Source: Bacillota bacterium
GTDB lineage: Bacteria > Bacillota > Clostridia > Christensenellales > Aristaeellaceae
Assembly: GCA_023404715.1 (NCBI GenBank)
Contig: JAEYAR010000182.1
Span: forward strand, 1-15,167
Reading direction: 5' to 3'
DNA length: 15,167 nucleotides
Shown: one piece after another, positions 6,764-12,834 of the stretch
Numbering within the stretch: position 1 is the stretch's first letter
How the letters are laid out: each line of letters begins with the position of its first letter
Notes under the pieces: generated by a model
Told to the model about the DNA's origin: nothing
The model's database searches: none
What the model saw: only the letters and a program-made list of their open reading frames with translations
Program-made: the position numbers and the translations under genes

Positions 6764-8518
6764 ATGGATACGCCGCGCTTTACAAGAATCAAGCTATTTC
6801 CCGGGTATCGTTGGCCCACAAAGGAAATGCCCGTCACATTGGTTCGCGGCGCCGAGCTTCGGGATGAGAAGACGGGTTACTACTGGCTTCAACTCAAGTG
6901 GATGAACACGTCCGGGCTGACCATCGACTACATGAAGATACGGGTAGAATGCTTTATCGGGGAAGACGCCGCGCAGCCGCAGCAGATGCTGCTGGAAGAG
7001 CTGGCTTTTGAGTACATGAATCAATCCGTTTCCCCGGACGCGACGTTTGGCGAGAAGGCGCCCATTCGCTTGCCTTGGCCCGCGGTCGCGACCATCGTCG
7101 CAAAGCCGGTAGAGATCGCATTTCGAAGCGGGCAGACGTGGCATGTAGGCTCCGGGTGGAAGGAAAGCTTTCGAGCCGGGGCGGCGCGCGGCGCAGCACC
7201 GGCGAAGCCGGCAGCCCCTACGGCCGTGGCGCAGAGCGCACCGGCGCCCGAAGTGACCATATCCACATACAGCGCGGAACCCGCAGGCCCCGAAGAGTCG
7301 GCAAGGGAGAGGCGCAAGCCCCGGCGTAAAGCGAGATGGGCGCTGCGTATCGCCGGCATCCTCATCGTCGCAGCCGGCATCGCGCTCTATCCGACGTGCG
7401 TCAAGCCCGCGCTCGACTACGTCGCCGCGGGTAGGCTATACCGGGAGGGACGCTACGAGGAGGCCGTTACGGCTTTTGCGGCGCTGGGCGATTTTAAGGA
7501 CAGCGAGGCCTGGGCCGGAAAGAGCGAGGAGGGGATACGGCAAAGGCAGTACGATGCGGCGGTAATACAATTCCAGGCCGGTAATTTTCTCGCGGCCAAG
7601 CGGCAGTTCGAGGCGCTCGGCGGCTATCTGGACAGCGCGGAAAAGGCGAAAGCGGCGGACGACGCCCTATGGCAGCAGGAATATGAGATGGCTATCGCAC
7701 TCTTTGAAGCGGGGAAATTTGAAGAAGCCAAACGAGCGCTGGAGGACTTGGGCGGCTATGCCGACAGCGAGGCGCGCATCAGGCAATGCGAGACGGCGAT
7801 GCAGGAGGCCGCCTATCAACAGGCCAAGCGGCTACTCAATACGGGAGATTATGCGGAGGCTCATATCGCATTTTCGCAGCTGGGGGCGTACCTGGACAGC
7901 GCGGACTGGGCGGCCGTCAGTTTGACGCTCAGCGCCGGACAGACGATGGCGGAGCCCTCCGCCAGGGCCGCGACGGTGCCCATCCAGCAGACCGGAGAAA
8001 AGGAAATCGTCGGCACGGTGGTCTGCAACACGAAGAGCCGATCGAATCTGCGAAGCGGCCCCTCTACCGCCTATGAGATCGTCGGAACGGCCGTCGACGG
8101 CGACACGTTTGCCTGCAGCGGCAAGAGTACCGACGGCGCCTGGTATGTCCTGCGCCTGAGCGACGGCACGACGGCTTACCTACGGGAAACGTTGGGCGTA
8201 TTCATGCCCGGGGAGGGCGCGCAGACGTCCCTGCCGCCCGCAACGCCTACCGCGTCGCTGAGCGCCGCACCCGTCGCCTTGCCCGCGGCGCGTGGCGCGG
8301 CCATCGGCGATGTGACGGTTACGGCCGAGGGCGGCGCCACGCTGCGATCTGCAGACCGGGCGGACGCGCCGCTCGTCGCAAGCGCCACCAAGGGCGAGCG
8401 ATTGGCTTGCACAGGCGTCTCCGAACAGGGCTGGTATCGAGTTTTACTCGCTAACGGAGAGGAGGCGTATATTTCGCCTAAGCTTGCCGCCTTTGCGGCA
8501 TCGCAGGAATCAATGTGA
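6764..8518 (+). CDS. Single-pass membrane protein: novel N-terminal domain, TPR-like repeats, two SH3-like domains
   Basis: Protein of 584 residues. AGGAGGG (6751-6757) is 6-7 bases from the ATG at 6764; an ATG at 6758 is too close to serve. Residues 1-135 form a compact beta-rich domain I cannot assign (LFPGYRWPTKEMPVTLVRGA; LQLKWMNTSGLTIDYMKIRV). An Ala/Pro linker and a basic patch (RERRKPRRKAR, 181-191) precede one transmembrane helix (193-210). The basic patch places the N-terminal domain in the cytoplasm and the rest outside. Four TPR-like repeats follow (about 219-380), each with a form like F-x-A-G-x-F-x-x-A and ending LGGYLDS. Two bacterial SH3-like domains come next: 415-478 (SRSNLRSGPSTAYEIVGTAV) and 515-577 (GATLRSADRADAPLVASATK), the type that often binds peptidoglycan. 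It is the last gene of the unit, with a terminator just after. A wall-contacting sensor or scaffold is plausible, not shown. Confidence 0.8.
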   Translation: MDTPRFTRIKLFPGYRWPTKEMPVTLVRGAELRDEKTGYYWLQLKWMNTSGLTIDYMKIRVECFIGEDAAQPQQMLLEELAFEYMNQSVSPDATFGEKAPIRLPWPAVATIVAKPVEIAFRSGQTWHVGSGWKESFRAGAARGAAPAKPAAPTAVAQSAPAPEVTISTYSAEPAGPEESARERRKPRRKARWALRIAGILIVAAGIALYPTCVKPALDYVAAGRLYREGRYEEAVTAFAALGDFKDSEAWAGKSEEGIRQRQYDAAVIQFQAGNFLAAKRQFEALGGYLDSAEKAKAADDALWQQEYEMAIALFEAGKFEEAKRALEDLGGYADSEARIRQCETAMQEAAYQQAKRLLNTGDYAEAHIAFSQLGAYLDSADWAAVSLTLSAGQTMAEPSARAATVPIQQTGEKEIVGTVVCNTKSRSNLRSGPSTAYEIVGTAVDGDTFACSGKSTDGAWYVLRLSDGTTAYLRETLGVFMPGEGAQTSLPPATPTASLSAAPVALPAARGAAIGDVTVTAEGGATLRSADRADAPLVASATKGERLACTGVSEQGWYRVLLANGEEAYISPKLAAFAASQESM

Positions 8519-8525
8519 ATACACG

Positions 8526-8550
8526 AAGAGGCGTCCGGCGCCTCTTTTTT
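8526..8550 (+). terminator. Intrinsic terminator closing the surface-protein operon
   Basis: GAGGCG (8528-8533) pairs with CGCCTC (8539-8544) across a five-base loop, with two further A-T pairs at the base, and is followed by six T residues (8545-8550). It begins 8 bases after the stop of the TPR/SH3 gene and separates that unit from the macrodomain-sirtuin operon. Confidence 0.9.
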
Positions 8551-8603
8551 CGATCTGGTGCATCTACGCGGCGTTCCCGCCATGGTTACCGAAAAGTGCG
8601 TAC

Positions 8604-8632
8604 TTTACAAACCGCATCGCCTGGTCTATGAT
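8604..8632 (+). promoter_or_regulatory. Sigma-A type promoter for the macrodomain-sirtuin operon
   Basis: TTTACA (8604-8609) and TATGAT (8627-8632) are separated by exactly 17 bases, each one mismatch from consensus. Transcription would start near 8639, giving a leader of about 45 nt before the ATG at 8684. The site lies between a terminator and the gene, as expected for an independent operon. I see no obvious operator next to it. Confidence 0.75.
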
Positions 8633-8683
8633 GAGAATAGAATGCAGGCGGCGTCGGCTGCGAGACCGGGGGAGGGGCGCGAG

Positions 8684-9478
8684 ATGACCGAGGAAGAACG
8701 CCGGGTTGATTTGATTCGCGCGTTGCAAGCGGAAAACCCGCAGTACCATAAGATGGAGATGCCCAAAGAAGCGCAGGGGCAAAGGCGGCTTTTGCGCGCG
8801 CTGATGAACGTGCGCCCGCCATGGCCCGCCACTGCGGAACTGCTTGCGGAGCAGGACCGCTATCTGTGCGCGGAGCGGGAGCGCCGGGGAACCGTATCCC
8901 CTGGCGAGCTTACGCCCTCCAGAGCGCATCAGCAGCTCTACCTCTGGCGCGGAGACATCACCCGGCTCGCGGTGGACGCCGTCGTCAACGCGGCCAACAG
9001 CGCGCTGCTCGGCTGTTTTATTCCCTGCCACGGCTGCATCGACAACGCGATCCATTCGGCTGCGGGGATACAGCTGAGGCTCGCCTGCGCGGACCTGATG
9101 CGACGTCAGGGCCACGAGGAGCCCGTAGGTTCGGCGAAGATCACCCCCGGTTTCAACCTGCCGGGCCGCTACGTGATCCATACCGTGGGCCCCATCGTCA
9201 CGGGCGCGCCCACGCGGGCGCAGTGCGGGCAGCTCGCGTGCTGTTACCGAGCCTGCCTTACGTTGGCGGATCAAAGCGACTTGCGATCCATCGCCTTTTG
9301 CTGCATCTCCACGGGGGAATTCCGCTTCCCGAATCAGGCGGCGGGGGAGATCGCGGTAAAGACCGTGAGGGCGTATCTTTCGCGGACGCGCAGCAGGCTG
9401 AACGTGATCTTCGATGTATTTACAGCACAGGATGAGGCGATTTACCGCAAGCTACTCGAAAGCGGGGGAGCGTTTTGA
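8684..9478 (+). CDS. Zinc-type macrodomain protein, probable protein ADP-ribose hydrolase
   Basis: Cytoplasmic enzyme expected to remove ADP-ribose from a protein, 264 residues. The ATG at 8684 follows a GGGGGAGGGG site (8669-8678); an in-frame ATG at 8558 would start before the promoter, so it is rejected. Residues 1-80 form the helical N-terminal extension usual in this class. The macrodomain follows: GDIT (90-93), VNAANS (101-106), GCFIPCHGCIDNAIH (110-124) and CISTGEFRFP (207-216). The Cys/His cluster in the third motif (C111, H116, C118) marks the zinc-containing subclass linked to SirTM sirtuins, where the metal takes part in hydrolysis. These assignments come from family knowledge and motif order. 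The stop overlaps the TTG start of the sirtuin gene (TTGA), so the two are translated together. It is the counter-enzyme to the sirtuin in known systems. Confidence 0.92.
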   Translation: MTEEERRVDLIRALQAENPQYHKMEMPKEAQGQRRLLRALMNVRPPWPATAELLAEQDRYLCAERERRGTVSPGELTPSRAHQQLYLWRGDITRLAVDAVVNAANSALLGCFIPCHGCIDNAIHSAAGIQLRLACADLMRRQGHEEPVGSAKITPGFNLPGRYVIHTVGPIVTGAPTRAQCGQLACCYRACLTLADQSDLRSIAFCCISTGEFRFPNQAAGEIAVKTVRAYLSRTRSRLNVIFDVFTAQDEAIYRKLLESGGAF

Positions 9479-10311
9479 AAAACCGGGAAGAGACGCTGGA
9501 AAGCCTGCGCCGGGCGTTGGACCAGGCGGAGGCCGTCGTCGTCGGCGCGGGCGCGGGCCTTTCGGCGTCCGCCGGCTTTACGTATACGGGCGCGCGCTTT
9601 CGCGAGCACTTTCAGGACTTTGCGGACAAGTACCATTTTACGGATATGTACGCCGGTGGATTTTATCCCTATGCGTCGCCGGAAGAATACTGGGCTTACT
9701 GGAGCCGGTACATCTTCATCAACCGCTATCAGGACGCGCCGAAGCCCGTCTACGACGACCTTTTGCGGGTGCTGCGGGATCGGGACTACTTCGTCTTGAC
9801 CACCAACGTGGATCATTGCTTTCAAAAGGCGTGTTTCGACAAGCAGAGGCTCTTCTATACCCAGGGCGACTACGGCCTCTTCCAGTGCGAAAAGCCCTGC
9901 TGCCCAAGAACGTACGACAACGAGGCTAAGGTGCGCCAAATGGTTAAGCAGCAGGCGGGTATGCGCATCCCCTCGCAGCTCGTGCCGCATTGCCCGGTCT
10001 GCGGCAGGGCGATGCGGATGAACCTGCGGTCGGACGATACGTTCGTGGAGGATGCGGGGTGGCATGCGGCCTATGATCGGTATGCGCGCTTTCTCAAAAC
10101 GCGCGAGGAGAAGCGGACGCTGTTTTTCGAACTGGGATGCGGCATGAACACGCCGGGGATCGTAAAGTTCAGCTTCTGGCGGATGGCTCATGCGTGGCCG
10201 GACGCCACCTATGCCTGCGTCAACCTCGAGGAGGCCTACGCGCCCCCGTCGCTGGAGAAACGGGCGATCTGTATCACCGCGGATATCGGGGATATCTTAT
10301 CGCGAATGTAA
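9475..10311 (+). CDS. Class M sirtuin (SirTM), probable protein ADP-ribosyltransferase
   Basis: NAD-dependent enzyme of 278 residues. The TTG start overlaps the macrodomain stop, with GGGGGAG (9464-9470) 4 bases upstream. The Rossmann-type NAD site is GAGAGLSASAG (24-34). The NAD-binding Asn and Asp lie in TTNVD (N111, D113). At the place of the catalytic His of deacetylase sirtuins this protein has Gln130 (YTQGDYG), 19 residues after N111. That Asn/Gln pair is the signature I recall for SirTM enzymes, which ADP-ribosylate rather than deacetylate. A structural zinc site is formed by C138, C142 or C143, C173 and C176 (QCEKPC and HCPVCG). ELGCGMNTPGIVKF (219-232) fits the second nucleotide-binding loop. 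In described operons the target is a GcvH-like lipoyl protein; no such gene is next to this pair, so the substrate is unknown here. Confidence 0.92.
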   Translation: MKNREETLESLRRALDQAEAVVVGAGAGLSASAGFTYTGARFREHFQDFADKYHFTDMYAGGFYPYASPEEYWAYWSRYIFINRYQDAPKPVYDDLLRVLRDRDYFVLTTNVDHCFQKACFDKQRLFYTQGDYGLFQCEKPCCPRTYDNEAKVRQMVKQQAGMRIPSQLVPHCPVCGRAMRMNLRSDDTFVEDAGWHAAYDRYARFLKTREEKRTLFFELGCGMNTPGIVKFSFWRMAHAWPDATYACVNLEEAYAPPSLEKRAICITADIGDILSRM

Positions 10312-10323
10312 ATGCCGGGTTGG

Positions 10324-10363
10324 CCGGATGCAGGCGTAAAGCGCCTCTGCATCCGGTCTTTTT
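10324..10363 (+). terminator. Intrinsic terminator after the sirtuin gene
   Basis: CCGGATGCAG (10324-10333) pairs with CTGCATCCGG (10347-10356), extended by GCG/CGC with a small bulge and a short loop. The hairpin is followed directly by TCTTTTT. It starts 12 bases after the sirtuin stop and ends the two-gene operon. Confidence 0.88.
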
Positions 10364-10404
10364 CTACCGCTCGCCGACGGGCGGCAGAGGCGATGTAAAC
10401 CGAT

Positions 10405-10423
10405 CGCAACACGGCTTGTTGCG
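10405..10423. promoter_or_regulatory. Perfect inverted repeat, candidate operator of the XRE/AbrB regulator
   Basis: CGCAACA (10405-10411) and TGTTGCG (10417-10423) form a 7-base perfect dyad with a 5-base spacer. No T-run follows, so a terminator is unlikely. It lies about 60 bases before the regulator start, just upstream of a possible -10 (TAAAAT, 10456-10461; its -35 is poor). Autoregulation through this site is an inference from position and symmetry. Confidence 0.4.
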
Positions 10424-10482
10424 CAGGGTTGGTGGATTCCCGGCGCATTATGCGGTAAAATAGGGGCGTGGAGGGGAAAAGT

Positions 10483-10917
10483 ATGATTTCTATGAATCTT
10501 TCGTTTTTGCGAAGGGAGAAGCGCCTATCACAGGAGGCTGTCGCGGACAGGATCGGCGTATCCCGGCAGGCTGTCGCCAAGTGGGAGGCCGGAGAGACGC
10601 TGCCGGACCTGGCGAACAGCGTCGCGCTGGCCGAGCTATACGGCGTGACGGTGGACGACCTGATCCGCTATGACGCGAAAAAGAGCGGCGCGCCGATCCC
10701 GCCCAAAGGGAAGCACATCTTCGGCACGGTGACGGTCGGCGACCGGGGGCAGATCGTCATCCCGAAGAAGGCGCGCGAGCTGTTCGATATCCGTACGGGC
10801 GAGAGCCTGATGGTGCTGGGGGACGAGGCGCAGGGCATCGCCCTTGTAAAGGCGCAGGCTTTTCTTGAAATCGCCGAGGAAATGATGAAAAAGGCGCAGG
10901 GAGGTTGCCATGAATAA
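10483..10917 (+). CDS. XRE-family helix-turn-helix / AbrB-domain transcriptional regulator
   Basis: DNA-binding regulator of 144 residues. The ATG at 10483 follows GGAGGGG (10470-10476) by 6 bases; a GTG at 10468 has no usable site. Residues 5-61 are a typical HTH_3 domain (LSQEAVADRIGVSRQAVAKW, then ETLPDLANSVALAELYGVTV). After a short Pro-rich linker, residues 78-124 form an AbrB/SpoVT swapped-hairpin domain (GTVTVGDRGQIVIPKKAREL, then FDIRTGESLMVLGD), followed by a C-terminal helix. Each domain is common; joining them in one small protein is seen in some Firmicutes regulators placed beside metabolic genes. The AbrB half also supports dimer or tetramer formation. The gene overlaps the FAD oxidoreductase start by 8 bases, so that oxidoreductase is the obvious regulated partner along with the regulator itself. 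The effector, if any, is not evident. Confidence 0.9.
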   Translation: MISMNLSFLRREKRLSQEAVADRIGVSRQAVAKWEAGETLPDLANSVALAELYGVTVDDLIRYDAKKSGAPIPPKGKHIFGTVTVGDRGQIVIPKKARELFDIRTGESLMVLGDEAQGIALVKAQAFLEIAEEMMKKAQGGCHE

Positions 10918-12406
10918 AAAGATTTTGATCGTCGGGGGCGGCATCGGCGGCCTCGTGGCGGGGATTTACGCCCGCCAGGCGGGCTTTGAGGCGGAGATCT
11001 ACGAGCAGAACGCGGTCGCCGGCGGGGAATGCACGGGCTGGGACCGCGAGGGATACCACATCGACAACTGCATCCATTGGCTCATCGGGACGCGGCCCGG
11101 GACGGAGCTGAACCGGCTATGGAGGACGGTGGGCGCGCTGGAGGAAGGGACGCAGGCCGTCTGTGCGGACCGGATGTACACCTCGGAGCTGGGCGGGGAG
11201 CGCGTCACATTGTGGGCGGACATCGCGCGTACCGAACGGGAGCTTCTTGCGCTCTCGCCCCGGGATGCGGAGGAGATCAGGCGGCTGATGAAGGCGTGCC
11301 GTTTGGCGAAGGACGTTCAGATTCCCGCGAAAACGCCGCCCGAGCTCATGGGCCCCCTAGACGCCATCCGGATGACAGCCACGATGGGCGCGGCCTTGAG
11401 GCTGTTTAAAATGTACGAAGGGCAGGACACGAGAGACCTGATGCAGCGCTTCCATCACCCGTTGATCCGCTGCCTGATCTCGGATTTTTGCACGGCCGAA
11501 TCGCTCGCGCACAGCTTCCCCATGGCGTATGGGAATTTTGCCGGCGGCGACGGCGGCATCCCGCGCGGCGGATCACGGGCGATGGCGCTTCGCATGCAGG
11601 ATACGTTCATACGCCTAGGCGGAAGGATTTTTACCGGCCGGCGCGTCGGCCAAATCGTGCTCGACGGGGACGCGGCGGGCGGGATCCGGCTGTCGGACGG
11701 CGCGTTCGTCGCGGGCGACTACGTCGTCCCGGCCTGCGATACGCAGGAAACGTTTGAACGCCTTATGCCGAAGCGTTTTATGCCTGCGCTGCTGCGTGAG
11801 ATGTACGCGGACCGGGAGGCCTACCCCGTAGACAGCCCGTTTCAGGCGGCCTTTGCCGTCGATTGCGCCGAGGACCCGATCGGCGGAGATTTTATCCTGG
11901 ACGGCGCCGGGCTTACGCTGCTGCCGGGCATGACGGGCCGGGTGACCGTGAAGTCTTACGCTTACGAGCCCGGCTTTGCGCCCGAAGGCAAGCAGGTTGT
12001 GCAGGCGCTGACGGGCGGACCGGAAGCGTTGTATGCATACTGGGCGGCGCTGCATAAGGACCCGAGCGCATACCGTGCTAAAAAGACCGAGCTGGCGATG
12101 CAGCTCGCGGCGCTCATCGAAGCGCGATTTGCCAAGTGCCGGGGAAGGCTGCGCCTGCTCGACGCCTGGACGCCCATGACCTACGCGCGCTATATGAACG
12201 CCTATAAAGGGTACTACCAGTCGTTTACGATCACGAAGCGGAGCGCGAAGGTCCCATACCCGCCCGCCGTGCTGGAGGGGCTCACCAACGTGGTGCTCGC
12301 GGGGCAGTGGGTGAACCCGCCCGGCGGCGTGCCGGGCGCGGCGACGGCGGGCAAGTTCGCGATCCAGCGAATTCTTCACAAAGAGGGCCGGAATATCCGT
12401 CTGTGA
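10910..12406 (+). CDS. Phytoene-desaturase-like FAD-dependent oxidoreductase
   Basis: Flavoprotein of the CrtI/COG1233 group, 498 residues. The ATG at 10910 follows AGGGAGG (10898-10904) by 5 bases and lies inside the end of the regulator gene. The N-terminus is a dinucleotide-binding fold, ILIVGGGIGGLVAGIYARQA (5-24), with an acidic residue ending the second strand (EIYEQN) and the family segment AGGECTGWDREGYHID. Near the C-terminus, LAGQWVNPPGGVPGAATAGK is the FAD-closing motif typical of this group. Full length supports an intact enzyme. No phytoene synthase or other carotenoid gene is in the window, and many clostridial members of this group have no assigned substrate, so carotenoid desaturation should not be assumed. 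Co-transcription with the XRE/AbrB regulator is likely. I find no convincing terminator after it, only about 90 bases before the next promoter. Confidence 0.88.
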   Translation: MNKKILIVGGGIGGLVAGIYARQAGFEAEIYEQNAVAGGECTGWDREGYHIDNCIHWLIGTRPGTELNRLWRTVGALEEGTQAVCADRMYTSELGGERVTLWADIARTERELLALSPRDAEEIRRLMKACRLAKDVQIPAKTPPELMGPLDAIRMTATMGAALRLFKMYEGQDTRDLMQRFHHPLIRCLISDFCTAESLAHSFPMAYGNFAGGDGGIPRGGSRAMALRMQDTFIRLGGRIFTGRRVGQIVLDGDAAGGIRLSDGAFVAGDYVVPACDTQETFERLMPKRFMPALLREMYADREAYPVDSPFQAAFAVDCAEDPIGGDFILDGAGLTLLPGMTGRVTVKSYAYEPGFAPEGKQVVQALTGGPEALYAYWAALHKDPSAYRAKKTELAMQLAALIEARFAKCRGRLRLLDAWTPMTYARYMNAYKGYYQSFTITKRSAKVPYPPAVLEGLTNVVLAGQWVNPPGGVPGAATAGKFAIQRILHKEGRNIRL

Positions 12407-12496
12407 AGCGTCGGGAAGAGACGGACAGGGTGCAAAGAGGAATGCTTTGTGTATAGCTTGCAGGGCGGCGGTATATCCTTTATGTGTACTTTTCCC
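12407..12496. other. Intergenic stretch before the leader promoter, nothing recognised
   Basis: Ninety bases between the oxidoreductase stop and the -35 element. A small CAAAG / CTTTG inverted repeat is present but has no T-run after it. I see no gene, terminator or known RNA here. Confidence 0.5.
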
Positions 12497-12525
12497 TTGT
12501 GGGCGGGGCCGGGGGATGGTATAAT
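12497..12525 (+). promoter_or_regulatory. Strong sigma-A promoter with extended -10
   Basis: TTGTGG (12497-12502) and a perfect TATAAT (12520-12525) are 17 bases apart, and TG at 12517-12518 makes an extended -10. Transcription would start near 12532. The first gene begins at 12835, so the transcript carries a leader of roughly 300 nt. Confidence 0.85.
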
Positions 12526-12531
12526 AGAACG

Positions 12532-12764
12532 CGACAACTGAATCCGTCAGCTTCGAGCTTAGCGGCCTAAAGCGAAAGCCACGGCCGCTAAGCCAGAGCA
12601 TTGCGCTCGAGGGTATGGGCAGAAATGCCTGTGCCTCCCAAGATACGGGGAAGGACACCCGCTAGGAAAGAAGCCTGCATCCGCACCCCCCCTTTTTCCA
12701 TAGAAGAAGGGCGGACTGTAAAGCGCGATAAGAGCAGGCGTTCCGAGCGAACGGCCTGCTTTTT
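12532..12764 (+). ncRNA. Structured leader RNA, probable riboswitch or attenuator of unknown class
   Basis: About 230 nt lie between the promoter start and an intrinsic terminator. Visible helices: a perfect 11-bp stem 12557-12567 / 12583-12593 whose loop contains GCGAAAGC; GAGC / GCTC (12596-12599 / 12605-12608); GGGCA-GAAA-TGCCT (12617-12630), a GAAA-capped hairpin; GTGCCTCCC (12631-12639) with GGGA, GG and CAC (12648-12658, two bulged A); and TCCGC with GCGGA (12680-12684 / 12711-12715) enclosing a C/U-rich and A/G-rich arm. GCCTGC at 12673-12678 can pair with GCAGGC at 12734-12739, the left arm of the terminator, so an antiterminator form exists. GGGGAAGGAC followed by GAAGCCTGC resembles the 3' part of cobalamin riboswitches, but I do not find their 5' core. 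A molybdenum-cofactor riboswitch is another idea, given the downstream proteins. Neither is established. Confidence 0.6.
12733..12764 (+). terminator. Intrinsic terminator within the leader (expression platform)
   Basis: AGCAGGC-GTTC (12733-12743) pairs with GAAC-G-GCCTGCT (12749-12760) with one bulged G and a five-base loop, followed by a run of five T (12760-12764). It stands about 70 bases before the ribosome binding site of the downstream gene and about 200 bases after the transcription start, so it would end transcripts early unless its left arm is captured by 12673-12678. Confidence 0.82.
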
Positions 12765-12834
12765 ATGTGCGGGGCGGAGCCGCCCGGTCATCCGGCGCGG
12801 AGCTGACGGTTCGCAAAGAGATGGAGGAAGACCT

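Noticed and set aside
8558..8683. Longer start for the macrodomain protein at 8558
   Set aside because: It lies upstream of the -35 and -10 elements at 8604-8632 and would not be on that transcript. The ATG at 8684 has a strong ribosome binding site and gives the usual family length.
10910..12406. Carotenoid biosynthesis locus
   Set aside because: Only one CrtI-like oxidoreductase is present, with no phytoene synthase or other pathway gene nearby; the family covers many other reactions.
11615..12658. Long minus-strand open frame of 347 codons opposite the FAD oxidoreductase
   Set aside because: GC-rich codon shadow of a clear gene: no recognisable domain, Arg-, His- and Pro-rich composition and no ribosome binding site.
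12601..12834. In-frame TTG at 12601 extending the secreted protein by 78 codons
   Set aside because: The extension runs through the leader hairpins and the intrinsic terminator, lacks a ribosome binding site and would bury the signal peptide. The ATG at 12835 has GGAGG at good spacing.
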